Shown here: positions 52,544 to 62,110 of the stretch, piece after piece
Layout of the letters: every line of letters starts with the position of its first letter
Numbering within the stretch: the first letter of the stretch is position 1
From: Crocosphaera sp. UHCC 0190
Lineage (GTDB): Bacteria > Cyanobacteriota > Cyanobacteriia > Cyanobacteriales > Microcystaceae
Assembly: GCF_034932065.1 (NCBI RefSeq)
Contig: NZ_JAYGHP010000006.1
Coordinates: forward strand, 1-64,000
DNA: 64,000 nt
Direction of reading: 5' to 3'
Translations under genes and position numbers: made by a program
Notes under the pieces: generated by a model
Databases searched by the model: none
Told to the model about the DNA's origin: nothing
The model's input: the letters and a program-made list of their open reading frames with translations, nothing else

Positions 52544-55156
52544 TTAACCTGCTTGCTCTTGAGCTAATAAAGCTTCTGCATTTTCCTGGGAGAGGGGTTT
52601 GGAAAAGAAATATCCTTGTCCATATTCGCATTGTAGGGACTCTAAGATCTCAAGTTGTGTCGATGTTTCGATCCCTTCAGCAATGACATCTAAGTGCAAA
52701 TTATGCCCCAAGGAAATAATGGTTTGTACAATGGAAATATACTTACCACTCTCTTCTCCTTCCTCCATACGCCCCACAAAAGACTTATCAACCTTGAGAG
52801 TATCTACGGGAAAACGGTGTAAATAACTCAAAGAGGAATATCCTGTGCCAAAATCATCGATACTCAGCCGTAAACCTAACCCTTTTAATCGATTCAGTAA
52901 TTCAATCGCCGCTTCCACATCATTCATCATCATGCTTTCGGTGATCTCTAATTTCAGGCGATCGCCATCAATCTCAGATTCATCTAAAATACTCTCAATC
53001 TGCTTGACTAAATCGGGTTGAGCAAACTGACGGCCCGATAGATTGACACTCATAATTAAAGCAGGAGTCCGGGGAAATTTCTCATGCCAGTAACGAATTT
53101 GCTCACAAGCTTCAGTTAAAATCCATTCTCCCAAAGGAACAATTAAGCCAGTTTCTTCAGCAACGGGGATAAAATCCCCTGGAGAGACAAACCCCCGTTG
53201 AGGGGAAATCCAGCGAACCAAAGCCTCAAAACCCGCTATTTGACGAGTTTTCAGAGAGATGATCGGTTGATAATAAAGTTGAAACTCTCCCTTTTCTAAT
53301 CCTAAACGTAGGTCGGTTTCCAATTGCCAACGTTGTACCGCTTGGGTATCCATTCCCGTTTCAAAGATTTGGGGACGACCCGATCCAATGTCCTTGGCCC
53401 GATACATAGCGATATCCGCATAACGAAGCAATTGGCCACCCTGAAAGTCTTGGCCGGTACGATCAAAAGCAATTCCGATACTAATCGTCGTAAAAATTTC
53501 TTGTCCTTGCCAGTAAAAAGGTTGACTTAAATCTTGTTGGAGTGTTTCAGCAAAGGTTTTTACCGATTGAGAGTCCCTCACGCCTTGTAACCAGATGACA
53601 AACTCATCACCCCCAACCCGTCCCAAATACTCAGAAGATGTCAGGTGTTTTTGTAAACGCTGAGCAATTTCCATCAATAAATAGTCCCCTGCTTGATGTC
53701 CTAACCCATCATTAATGGTTTTGAAGCGATTAACGTCAATAAACAAAACGGCTATCAATTCCCCTTTGACAAAGGCTTTGCTAGTGTTAATTTTTTTCAG
53801 TTTTCCTTCTAATGACCGTCGATTAGCCAATCCCGTCAAAGGATCATGATAAGTTTGATAAACAGTCTTATAGGCTAAAACAAAGGCCCCCGCCAGCAAA
53901 AAACCCAATAATGGGGGAATAATAGGAATCCAGCCAGATTGGGTGAAAATCACAAAACCCAATCCCCATAATCCTCCAAGGGCGATTAGGACATTGCCCC
54001 CTAAGAGCCAAAGACGCTGCGATCGCCAAACAACAATTCCCCCCAATAATGACCAAAGCCAAATCCAAGCCCATTCCAGGCCCTGATTCCAAAACCAAAA
54101 GGGTTGTTGGCCATCCAACACTGTCCCTAAAATTTGACTGACGATTTGGCTATGAATCACTACCCCTGGCATTTCAAAATTTTTCGTTTGGGTAGCACTA
54201 TAAGGGGTGGGAAAGGTGTCTTTACTACTAGGGGCGGTGACTCCAATTAAAACAATCTTATCTTTTACCCAATCGGGGTCAATTTTCCCCTCTAGGACTT
54301 CTGTTAAGGAGACTTCTCTCGCCGCATTTGTGCCTCGATATTTTAATAAAATTTGCCAGCCTAAAGCTTCTGATGGTGGTAGTTGATAACCTCCGGCGTT
54401 ACTTGACAGACGAGGAAAGGACACTGGTCCAATTTGCAAGGCCTCTGGTTTAACTTGTAACCCTTGATTTTTCTGAGCTAGGTAATTGAGGGCAATTTGT
54501 AAAGCAAAAGAACTTTCTTTAATCTTCCCTGATTTGGATTGAATGTACATAAACGTACGACGCACCACATTATCAGGATCAATCGGGAGATCGCTAAAAC
54601 CTACTCGATGGGAGGGAATCTCATCAGGTGGGGGGACTCCTTCGCTGTCAGCGGTGGGAAGTTGCTTAACCACAACAATATTGTCAGCTTGTAAAACTTG
54701 ATGTAGTAATTCACCGCCAGGGGGATGGGGAAGATCCCGATAAATATCAAGACCAATAATTTTGGGGTTGTAGATTTGTAATTTATCAAGTAATTGAGCA
54801 ATGACTTCATCAGAAAGAGGCCATTTTTTTTGTTGTTGAATATCTGCTTCCGTAATCCCCACCACTAACAACCGAGAATCATGGCCCCCAAAAGGTAAAG
54901 CTCTGATCAGTTGATCGTAGGCGACTAATTCCAAAAATTGTAAGCGGCCAGTCTGTCTGAGTCCAATTAACGGCAAAGTAACCAAAACACTCGAAAGAAG
55001 AATGGCCGAAATTGAGGACATTCTCGCCTTTTTAAGTTTTGGACTGGGTTGACTCATTGGGGGGTTAAACAACCCATCAATCTCTTGGGAAGGTTGTTTG
55101 TTGACTTGAGCAACAAAGAAAAAAGAGCGAATTATTTGATGGAGCTTACCTATCAC
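52544..55156 (-). CDS. CHASE2-GGDEF-EAL cyclic di-GMP signalling protein
   Basis: The 870 residues hold a membrane segment (about 48-68), an extracytoplasmic CHASE2 sensor (about 80-345), further membrane segments (about 360-425), a GGDEF domain (about 435-600) and an EAL domain (about 615-860). The cyclase motif GGDEF is intact near 517, but an RxxD inhibitory site is not evident before it. The EAL motif EALVRW lies near 644, and ITESMMM, DDFGTGYSS and LKVDKSFV keep the catalytic residues. It may both make and break cyclic di-GMP. It is divergent from a DUF928 gene, a frequent cyanobacterial neighbour of CHASE2. Confidence 0.93.
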   Translation of the reverse strand: MIGKLHQIIRSFFFVAQVNKQPSQEIDGLFNPPMSQPSPKLKKARMSSISAILLSSVLVTLPLIGLRQTGRLQFLELVAYDQLIRALPFGGHDSRLLVVGITEADIQQQKKWPLSDEVIAQLLDKLQIYNPKIIGLDIYRDLPHPPGGELLHQVLQADNIVVVKQLPTADSEGVPPPDEIPSHRVGFSDLPIDPDNVVRRTFMYIQSKSGKIKESSFALQIALNYLAQKNQGLQVKPEALQIGPVSFPRLSSNAGGYQLPPSEALGWQILLKYRGTNAAREVSLTEVLEGKIDPDWVKDKIVLIGVTAPSSKDTFPTPYSATQTKNFEMPGVVIHSQIVSQILGTVLDGQQPFWFWNQGLEWAWIWLWSLLGGIVVWRSQRLWLLGGNVLIALGGLWGLGFVIFTQSGWIPIIPPLLGFLLAGAFVLAYKTVYQTYHDPLTGLANRRSLEGKLKKINTSKAFVKGELIAVLFIDVNRFKTINDGLGHQAGDYLLMEIAQRLQKHLTSSEYLGRVGGDEFVIWLQGVRDSQSVKTFAETLQQDLSQPFYWQGQEIFTTISIGIAFDRTGQDFQGGQLLRYADIAMYRAKDIGSGRPQIFETGMDTQAVQRWQLETDLRLGLEKGEFQLYYQPIISLKTRQIAGFEALVRWISPQRGFVSPGDFIPVAEETGLIVPLGEWILTEACEQIRYWHEKFPRTPALIMSVNLSGRQFAQPDLVKQIESILDESEIDGDRLKLEITESMMMNDVEAAIELLNRLKGLGLRLSIDDFGTGYSSLSYLHRFPVDTLKVDKSFVGRMEEGEESGKYISIVQTIISLGHNLHLDVIAEGIETSTQLEILESLQCEYGQGYFFSKPLSQENAEALLAQEQAG

Positions 55157-55422
55157 AGCAGTTTAAATTAGTGGGCAATAAAGAGAGTCGGGGATGTTAA
55201 TCTTAAAGACTTCCCAATTTTTACAAAACAACTGGGAGAACTTCAAGTATCTTGTGATTGTTATCACAGCCTTTAAAAATAACTGGACGGAGAACAACAA
55301 TGGAGAGTAGAATATAAAATAAGGGTATTAATTAAATTATTGCACTCAATCCTATTGCATAGATCTTAAATCCAAATTAACTTGGATTATTTATTAATTA
55401 AGTGTATTGACAGGGAAAAGAA

Positions 55423-56265
55423 ATGATTCTCAACAAACGCTCCATCAAGAAAGCAGCAACACTGCTCAGTGTTACCTTAGTGACAACTCTATCTTTGATG
55501 GATTGGGTGGTCATGGCCCAAACTCAAATACCTTCTAATGATCAAGAAGAGTCGATCGCTAATCAGGTTCCTGACCGCCGTAAAGGAGGGGCAAGTAGAC
55601 GACCTCAAGCACAAGAAAATGCTGAGAATGAGATGGCTGAAGCCCCCCAAAGACGTAAACCTGCGGCAAGTCGCCCCTTCAATAATCAATGTGACTTTGA
55701 TCCGCAACAGTTAACAGCTTTAATTCCTAAAAATTTGGTCGGTGCAACAGCAACAAATGATCCGACTTTATTATTCTCTGTTCCTGCCATTTCTACCAAG
55801 ACAGAAATTGAATTTGTATTGCGTGGGCCGCAAGATGAATTGGTGCAGAAAAAAAGCTTTCAGGGTCAAGGCAAAGAGGGAATTATGAGCTTACAACTCC
55901 CTAAAGTTCCTCTTCTTTCTACCGCCAATTCCCAAGACAAATATCATTGGTATTTATCGGTTATTTGCAATGCTGATGATCGAGCCTATGATGTGGTGGT
56001 GGAAGGGTTATTACAACCAGTCCAACTGGACTCCAATCTGGTACACCAAATTGATCAAGCCACATTAGCTGAACAAGTAAACCTGTATCAAGATCATCAA
56101 GTTTGGCATGAAACCCTTAAGGTTTTAGTCGAATTAAAACGATCGCAGCCCCAAGATTCAGCCATCTTGGCCCTGTGGACAGATTTGCTGAAATCAGTGG
56201 ATTTAGACCCGGTTATTGGTCAAAAATCCCTCTTAGAACCCCAAATTCTAACGTTTAACCCTTAA
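55423..56265 (+). CDS. DUF928 family exported protein
   Basis: A signal peptide (1-33, ending VVMAQ) is followed by a low-complexity linker with two RRK-rich repeats (DRRKGGASRRPQAQ; QRRKPAASRP) and the DUF928 domain (QLTALIPKNLVGATATNDPT, then LFSVPAISTKTEIEFVLRGP, and WYLSVICNADDRAYDVVVEG). This family occurs mainly in cyanobacteria, commonly beside CHASE2 proteins, and is probably periplasmic. It may supply a ligand or adaptor for the CHASE2 sensor encoded divergently; this is inference. AGGGA precedes the ATG. Its 3' end overlaps the next gene by 4 bp, tail to tail. Confidence 0.88.
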   Translation: MILNKRSIKKAATLLSVTLVTTLSLMDWVVMAQTQIPSNDQEESIANQVPDRRKGGASRRPQAQENAENEMAEAPQRRKPAASRPFNNQCDFDPQQLTALIPKNLVGATATNDPTLLFSVPAISTKTEIEFVLRGPQDELVQKKSFQGQGKEGIMSLQLPKVPLLSTANSQDKYHWYLSVICNADDRAYDVVVEGLLQPVQLDSNLVHQIDQATLAEQVNLYQDHQVWHETLKVLVELKRSQPQDSAILALWTDLLKSVDLDPVIGQKSLLEPQILTFNP

Positions 56266-56990
56266 CTCAATAAAGCCTTGATAAAAAATTGAGGCAATAC
56301 CAACATCCGTCGCCAACGCCAAGGTTCTTGATACAGCCGATAAAGCCATTCTAGGTTGTTTTCCCGTAACCAATGAGGGGCGCGGTTTTTTATGCCTGAC
56401 CAAACATCAAAACTTCCCCCAACCCCAATCCAAATCGCCTGGGGACATAAATGTCTATTCTCCTGAATCCAGTATTCTTGACGGGGGACTCCTAACCCCA
56501 CCAAAATTAAGCGAGGTTGTTGAGTTTTTAGGGTTTGTTTCCAGGTTTCCTGTTCTTCTGGGGATAAATAACCATGGGATGTGAGAATGGAGATTTCTGG
56601 GATTCTATTGCGCCAATAATTGGCTGCATCTTCTGTAACTCCTGGTTTGCCACCATAAAAGATAATGGGAGAAGACGAGCTAATAGGAGCGAATTTTTCG
56701 AGCAAAGATTGAGCTAACTCAATTCCTGGACAGCGTTGCTGTTGCTTTCCCCGAAATCTTAAATAGATTACTACCCCTGCCCCATCAGGAATCACTAATT
56801 CGGCAGTTTGAATGACTTGAGCCACCTCAGACTCTTGTTGGGCCAACATGGCCATCTCTGCATTGAGGGTCACAACATGAACCCCTTGATTATGCTCTAT
56901 ACAGTTTAGTAACCAATCACTATAGTTATCACTCAGATGAACGGGTAAACCGAGAACAGGAAATGTATTTAGGGGAGTAAACATAACCAA
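56262..56990 (-). CDS. WecG/TagA/CpsF family glycosyltransferase (GT26)
   Basis: This family adds N-acetylmannosaminuronate or ManNAc to lipid-linked sugars or builds exopolysaccharides. The 242 residues include HVVTLNAEMAMLAQQ, VIPDGAGVVIYLR, FYGGKPGVTEDA, LVGLGVPRQEYWIQENRHLC and WIGVGGSFDVWSG, all family signatures. The length is normal. It shares its last 4 bp with the convergent DUF928 gene. The substrate is not predictable. Confidence 0.92.
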   Translation of the reverse strand: MVMFTPLNTFPVLGLPVHLSDNYSDWLLNCIEHNQGVHVVTLNAEMAMLAQQESEVAQVIQTAELVIPDGAGVVIYLRFRGKQQQRCPGIELAQSLLEKFAPISSSSPIIFYGGKPGVTEDAANYWRNRIPEISILTSHGYLSPEEQETWKQTLKTQQPRLILVGLGVPRQEYWIQENRHLCPQAIWIGVGGSFDVWSGIKNRAPHWLRENNLEWLYRLYQEPWRWRRMLVLPQFFIKALLS

Positions 56991-57256
56991 AGGGGGACAA
57001 AAGTTTAAAGTTTTTTAACAACCTAGAGATTAACACACAAGGATGGCTGTTTTAGCGGCAGAGAAGTGATAGCTTAGTTATATTGTGATTAATGATACGT
57101 AGCTATTTTCAAAGGTTGGGTTAAGATCGGTAAAATTTTGGGCGATCATGGTCATTAGATTTCAAAAACCCTGCCCTAATAAACTCAGCAGTGATTGTGA
57201 ATTTTACTGTCTAATCCGTCAAAAATAAAATTTTCTTAAGCTTTTACTTCTCCATT

Positions 57257-58222
57257 ATGCACAAAAAAAACCTTTTTCGGCTCATTCCGTCCTGCTTAAG
57301 TCTGGTACTTTTCGGCTTATCCATCTGGACAATTCAGCAAAATTTACAAAATTATCAAGCAGACACTTTTTGGCAGACTTTATCGAAGATTCCCCACCAT
57401 CATATTCTCTGGGCGATCGCCTTGATGAGTATCAATTATCTAATTATGACGGGATATGATTTTCTTGGGGTGGCTTATGTTCGTCGTTCTATTCCTTACT
57501 CAAAAACGGCTTTAGTCGGAATTATCTGTTCTGGCATTAGCAACAGTGTCGGGTTTGCCTTATTAAGTAGTTGTATGATTCGTTATCGATTTTATTCCGC
57601 TTGGGGATTATCTGTCGTTGCGATCGCTCAAATTTCTGCTTTTTGTAATCTATCTTTTTGTTTAGGATTGTTTGTGGTAGGGGCAATTGTTTTTCTGAAG
57701 GAACCCTTAGCCATTCCTAATTTATTAGATTTGCCTTTTATTTCTGTTCGACCATTGGGATTGATTTTTCTGTTGATTATTGTCGCTTATTTGTTCCTCA
57801 CTGTTGCCCGTCAAAAGCCATTAATTATTGGTAAATGGACTTTACCCCATCTTCCGGTGAGACTAGCTTTAGGTCAATTGTTAGTTTCTGCCTTAGATTG
57901 GTCTTTAGCTGCGGCTGTTTTTTATGCCATTTTAAGCGCATCTGTTTCTTTACCCTATTCTACTTTTTTTGGAATTTATATGTTAGCACAAGTGGCGGGA
58001 TTAGCCAGTAATGTGCCAGGGGGATTAGGGGTTTTTGAAACGGTAATGATTTTGTTACTATCTTCCTTTATTTCTTCTGAGGAATTATTAGGGTCATTAT
58101 TAATTTATCGTGGGGTTTATTATTTTATTCCTTTGACGGTTTCTGCTGTATTGTTAGGTAAATATGAATTAGGGCGTTTTTTGGGTAATAAAAGTAGTTC
58201 TTGGGCAGAAGTTCAACAGTAA
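57257..58222 (+). CDS. Lysylphosphatidylglycerol synthase-TM/YbhN-like membrane protein
   Basis: The 321 residues form about eight membrane segments with SINYLIMTGYDFLGVAYVRR, CSGISNSVGFALLSS and LASNVPGGLGVFETVMILLL, the UPF0104 (YbhN) signature. It corresponds to the flippase-like half of MprF; the aminoacyl-transferase half is missing. Related proteins are linked to lipid transport, but the role here is unknown. The gene stands alone on its strand. Confidence 0.85.
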   Translation: MHKKNLFRLIPSCLSLVLFGLSIWTIQQNLQNYQADTFWQTLSKIPHHHILWAIALMSINYLIMTGYDFLGVAYVRRSIPYSKTALVGIICSGISNSVGFALLSSCMIRYRFYSAWGLSVVAIAQISAFCNLSFCLGLFVVGAIVFLKEPLAIPNLLDLPFISVRPLGLIFLLIIVAYLFLTVARQKPLIIGKWTLPHLPVRLALGQLLVSALDWSLAAAVFYAILSASVSLPYSTFFGIYMLAQVAGLASNVPGGLGVFETVMILLLSSFISSEELLGSLLIYRGVYYFIPLTVSAVLLGKYELGRFLGNKSSSWAEVQQ

Positions 58223-58264
58223 TAAAATAACAGGAAACAGGAAATAGAAAACTGGGAAATCAGT

Positions 58265-58708
58265 CTAACCTTTGGGTTGATTTTTAAATGCTAAAATTAA
58301 CCCCAAAGCCTGTTCTACAATATCTGTTTGATTGACTTTTTTTTCTAATTCTTCTGGTTGATAACGTCCTTCTTCAACCTCTAAAGAAGCTGTATCTAAG
58401 GCATTAGGATAAGCTTGTTCTAAGGTTTCTCTTAACTCATCCTCACTTAAATAATAACCTTTCGCTTTGCGCCGTTTATTTTTTAGTTGAATTTCTCGCA
58501 CAGAGTTACGAATAGAAACATCCCAGGAACGAGTTGTGCGGTTTTCTGCTTGCTGTTTAATTAGATGAAGTAATACAATAACAGCATAGCTACGAATATT
58601 ACTAATAATACCGCTTTTACCCATTTCTTCCAGGTCTTCTACAATGGCCAAAGAACCTCTAATATCACCTTTTAGTAGTAATTCTTTGAGTTCTAGTATT
58701 TCTTCCAT
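58265..58708 (-). CDS. DUF29 family protein
   Basis: The 147 residues show the helical DUF29 pattern: LLKGDIRGSLAIVEDLEEMG, RSYAVIVLLHLIKQQAENRT, TRSWDVSIRNSVREIQ. DUF29 proteins are abundant in cyanobacteria and have no known function. It lies 37 bp downstream of the threonine synthase gene on the same strand. Confidence 0.85.
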   Translation of the reverse strand: MEEILELKELLLKGDIRGSLAIVEDLEEMGKSGIISNIRSYAVIVLLHLIKQQAENRTTRSWDVSIRNSVREIQLKNKRRKAKGYYLSEDELRETLEQAYPNALDTASLEVEEGRYQPEELEKKVNQTDIVEQALGLILAFKNQPKG

Positions 58709-58744
58709 AGTTTCAATCGGATAAATAATGAGTTCTTTATTATG

Positions 58745-59869
58745 CTAAAATCCCATCACTTCAGCAATTTTTGATATTTCAGGTTTAATGCCTGATTTAA
58801 CTTGATTGTTACTATGTTTAATAGCACAATCAGGATCTTTTAGTCCATTTCCTGTTAAGACACAAACCACAGTTGCCTCACTGGGAACTTGCTCTTTTAC
58901 CTTTAATAAACCGGCCACAGAAGCGGCACTCGCGGGTTCACAAAAGATGCCTTCATGGGCTGCTAAAAGACGATAAGCCTCTAGGATTTCCTCATCAGTA
59001 ACAGCATTAAATTGACCAAGACTGGCTTCTTTTGCTGCCCAAGCTTTATCCCAACCAGCAGGGTTGCCGATGCGAATTGCTGTTGCTAAAGTTTGGGGAT
59101 TAGAAATAGGTTTACCATCAATGAATGGGGCAGCACCTGCGGCTTGAAAACCCATCATTTTTGGCAATTTATCACATTTTCCAACGCTATGATATTGACA
59201 AAATCCCATCCAATAAGCACTAATATTTCCCGCATTTCCCACTGGAATACATAACCAGTCGGGGGAATTTCCTAAGACATCAATAATCTCAAAAGCGGCG
59301 GTTTTTTGTCCTTCTAAACGGTAGGGGTTAACAGAATTAACTAAGGTTACGGGATAATTTTCGGCCATTTTCCGCACCACCGTTAACGCCTCATCAAAAT
59401 TCCCTTCAATGGCAATCACTTCTGCCCCATATAATAAAGCTTGGGCGAGTTTTCCTAGGGCTACATAGCCATCAGGAATAATCACAAATGCCCGCATTCC
59501 TGCCCGTCTAGCGTAGGCAGCAGCAGCAGCAGAAGTATTCCCTGTACTGGCACAAATCACGGCTTTGGCCCCGTCTTCTTTCGCTTTCGAGATGGCCATA
59601 GTCATGCCCCGATCTTTAAAGCTTCCAGTGGGGTTTAAGCCATCATATTTTACCAATACTTTAACCCCCCGTCCGATTTGTTGGGAGATGTAGGGAACGG
59701 GAATGAGGGGAGTATTGCCTTCGAGAAGGGTAATAACCGGAGTTTCTTCGGTGACAGGAAGATAGGGACGATAGGTTTCAATTAATCCCCGCCAAGGTTT
59801 GAAGTCTGAAGGGGTAGGGGTTTCAATGCTGTTATGAGGGGGTTGAGACGTGATGGGTTGAACAGTCAT
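58745..59869 (-). CDS. thrC: Threonine synthase
   Basis: Threonine synthase converts O-phosphohomoserine to threonine with PLP. The 374 residues contain [20 protein letters not shown] with the PLP lysine K85, [20 protein letters not shown] for phosphate binding, and [17 protein letters not shown]. The glycine-rich [15 protein letters not shown] follows. The length matches the bacterial short form. It is complete, with no regulatory ACT domain. Confidence 0.95.
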   Translation of the reverse strand: MTVQPITSQPPHNSIETPTPSDFKPWRGLIETYRPYLPVTEETPVITLLEGNTPLIPVPYISQQIGRGVKVLVKYDGLNPTGSFKDRGMTMAISKAKEDGAKAVICASTGNTSAAAAAYARRAGMRAFVIIPDGYVALGKLAQALLYGAEVIAIEGNFDEALTVVRKMAENYPVTLVNSVNPYRLEGQKTAAFEIIDVLGNSPDWLCIPVGNAGNISAYWMGFCQYHSVGKCDKLPKMMGFQAAGAAPFIDGKPISNPQTLATAIRIGNPAGWDKAWAAKEASLGQFNAVTDEEILEAYRLLAAHEGIFCEPASAASVAGLLKVKEQVPSEATVVCVLTGNGLKDPDCAIKHSNNQVKSGIKPEISKIAEVMGF

Positions 59870-60005
59870 AGGGTGATGGGTTTCAGACTTCTGTTTTTTG
59901 ACCAGGATTTTCCTATCCTCCTATTGTACCTAAAAGAGCGTCCTAATCTTCAATAGTTGACTTTTGGTTAAAGTTATGTAATAGTTATTTTTTGGGTATT
60001 AATAT

Positions 60006-60089
60006 GCGGGACTGGCGGAATTGGTAGACGCGCTAGATTCAGATTCTAGTGTTCTTTCGGACTTTCGGGTTCAAGTCCCGAGTTCCGCA
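60006..60089 (+). tRNA. tRNA-Leu(CAG)
   Basis: The acceptor arms GCGGGAC and GTTCCGC pair (one G-T), with discriminator A. The anticodon arm CTAGA-TTCAGAT-TCTAG gives anticodon CAG, reading CUG. A long variable arm (TGTTCTTTCGGACTT) marks a class II tRNA, and the T-arm GGGTTCAAGTCCC is standard. The CCA end is not encoded. It is 84 nt long. Confidence 0.97.
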
Positions 60090-60114
60090 TTAATTGAAAG
60101 GGTTTCCTCTCCCT

Positions 60115-60897
60115 ATGATTACCAGTGTTCGGAATCCTCTGGTTAAACAGATTCGTAGTTTGCATCGGACGAAGGGAAGACGCGAACAAAATCTTTTTCT
60201 ATTGGAAGGCACTCATTTGCTAGAGACGGCTTGTCAGGTGAATTTTTCCCTTGTAACCTTATGTTACACTGAGCAATGGCAAGCCCGTTACCCTCAATTG
60301 TGGGAAAATGCGCTTAAACGGGTAGAACGGCACGAATTAGTTACCCCAGAGGTATTAGCAACTATGGCAACGACGGTTAACCCTGATGGGGTGGTTGCTA
60401 CAGCAGTATCTCGGAAGATGGCCATTGGTGCGATCGCTGATTTTAAGTTAGGATTAGTATTGGAAAGATTGCAAGATCCTGGTAATTTAGGGACAATTAT
60501 TCGCACGGCAGTAGGGACTGAAATTGATGGAATTTGGTTAAGTGATGATAGTGTTGATATTGATCATCCTAAAGTATTAAGGGCTTCTGCGGGGGCTTGG
60601 TTTCAGCTTCCTTTGATGGTTGTTTCAGACTTAACGGATGTAATTAAAACCTATCAAAAATCAGGTATTAATATTGTAGCAACATTACCCAATGCCAATC
60701 AAACTTATTGGGATTTAGATTTTAGGAAACCCACTTTAATCTTATTGGGAAATGAAGGAGCAGGGTTATCAGATGATTTAGTTGAGTTAGCCGATGAAAC
60801 TGTGACTATTCCTTTGGGAAAAGGGGTAGAGTCATTAAATGTAGCCATTGCTGCTGCTTTAATGTTATATGAAGCGAGACGACAAGGTAAACAATAA
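60115..60897 (+). CDS. TrmH/SpoU family RNA 2'-O-methyltransferase
   Basis: The 260 residues have an N-terminal RNA-binding domain (VRNPLVKQIRSLHRTKGRRE, FLLEGTHLLETA) and the knotted SPOUT domain with motifs LQDPGNLGTIIRTA, LLGNEGAGLS and IPLGKGVESLNVAIAA. The asparagine, arginine and glutamate expected for 2'-O-methylation are present. It probably methylates rRNA or tRNA. I start at the ATG at 60115, as MITSVRNPLVKQIR is the typical beginning; an upstream TTG at 60094 is unneeded. It lies 25 bp after the tRNA-Leu and may share its transcript. Confidence 0.92.
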   Translation: MITSVRNPLVKQIRSLHRTKGRREQNLFLLEGTHLLETACQVNFSLVTLCYTEQWQARYPQLWENALKRVERHELVTPEVLATMATTVNPDGVVATAVSRKMAIGAIADFKLGLVLERLQDPGNLGTIIRTAVGTEIDGIWLSDDSVDIDHPKVLRASAGAWFQLPLMVVSDLTDVIKTYQKSGINIVATLPNANQTYWDLDFRKPTLILLGNEGAGLSDDLVELADETVTIPLGKGVESLNVAIAAALMLYEARRQGKQ

Positions 60898-60915
60898 TTC
60901 CAGTATAGGGTTTAT

Positions 60916-60943
60916 GTAGGGGCAATTCATGAATTGCCCCTAC
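60916..60943. repeat. 28-bp palindrome, identical to 17338-17365
   Basis: Perfect arms GTAGGGGCAATTCA and TGAATTGCCCCTAC, 18 bp after the methyltransferase stop and between convergent genes. No T-run follows. Confidence 0.92.
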
Positions 60944-61003
60944 TGTGTACTGTATAAACTCGCTAATTGCTGTCACCTTATTAATAACCACATAATTAAA
61001 ACA

Positions 61004-62110
61004 TTATTGGCTGATTTTTGAGGGAATATCTAATTGTTGAGTGGCAGCTTTTTGGGCGGCCAATTTTGGTTTTACATAAAGATTTTCTAACAAAACCCCA
61101 CCACCCGCTACCCAAGGGGGAAGAATTAATGCCCCCAGAATTCCTAATAATTGAACGCCACTTAATACCCCTAAAAGTTGATACAATGGCGGCACATTAA
61201 CAGATGATCCTACCAAAAGAGGATCAAGAACATAGGTTTCTACATTTTGAATAATAACAAATAATAATAATACCCAGAGAAAAAACCATCCCCCTTGGGC
61301 GACTGCAACAATTAGGGCAGGAATTGACCCTAAAACTGGGCCAAAGAAAGGAATTAAATTAGTAATTCCGGCAATGGTTCCCAACCCTAGGGCAAATTCA
61401 CCAAGTCCTAAAAATTTTAGTCCCAAACTAACCGCTAAACCTAAAATAAAAGAGACTAATAATCTGCCTTGAATATACCCTCCCATTTTTTGACTTACAG
61501 GAATAACTTGGGCTTCTAAACGTTCATCCCAAGGGACAGGAAATAAGCTAACAATTCCTTTAACTAAGTTTTTGGAACCTGATAGCATATAACCTGATAA
61601 TAAGATGGCTAAAATTACATTAAAAACGCTACCAATTATCCCTCTTGTTAAGCCACCCACCCCAATTAGTAATTGCTGACTAGAACGTAATGTCCAAGAT
61701 ACCAAAGATTGCAGATTAAATAATCGATTAATAAACTCAATAACGTCTGGTTCTGTAAAGCCTTTTTGAGTCATAAATGTTTGAATTTCACTACCTAAAA
61801 CCTCTAGATATACGGGAAATTTTTCTAGTAAATTTTGAATTTGACTGATGATTGTTGGCCCTAATAGGAAGCTAATGCCAGTTATTAAAAATAGTAATCC
61901 TAGATAGACTGAAATGACAGCCAACCAACGAGGAAAACCAATCTTTTCCACACTTTTAACCAAGGGAGAAAGGGTAGACGCAATGACAACGGCAATCATT
62001 AAAATAACAAGAAGTCCTCGGAGATGCCATAATAATAAAATGGCAAATCCTGAGCCAGCAATCAGGAACAAATTAGAGAAAGAGATTGAGATTTGTTGCT
62101 TAGGTATCAT
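61004..62110 (-). CDS. AI-2E family (PF01594) membrane permease
   Basis: The 368 residues have about eight membrane segments. The conserved GITNLIPFFGPVLGSIPALI, IQNVETYVLDPLLVG and PLYQLLGVLSGVQLLGILGA segments define the family, which includes transporters of autoinducer-2 or sodium/protons and many of unknown substrate. A central amphipathic region (about 90-150) is typical. Its 5' end overlaps the 3' end of the prolyl oligopeptidase gene by 11 bp, so they are likely co-transcribed. AI-2 transport is not implied. Confidence 0.9.
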   Translation of the reverse strand: MIPKQQISISFSNLFLIAGSGFAILLLWHLRGLLVILMIAVVIASTLSPLVKSVEKIGFPRWLAVISVYLGLLFLITGISFLLGPTIISQIQNLLEKFPVYLEVLGSEIQTFMTQKGFTEPDVIEFINRLFNLQSLVSWTLRSSQQLLIGVGGLTRGIIGSVFNVILAILLSGYMLSGSKNLVKGIVSLFPVPWDERLEAQVIPVSQKMGGYIQGRLLVSFILGLAVSLGLKFLGLGEFALGLGTIAGITNLIPFFGPVLGSIPALIVAVAQGGWFFLWVLLLFVIIQNVETYVLDPLLVGSSVNVPPLYQLLGVLSGVQLLGILGALILPPWVAGGGVLLENLYVKPKLAAQKAATQQLDIPSKISQ

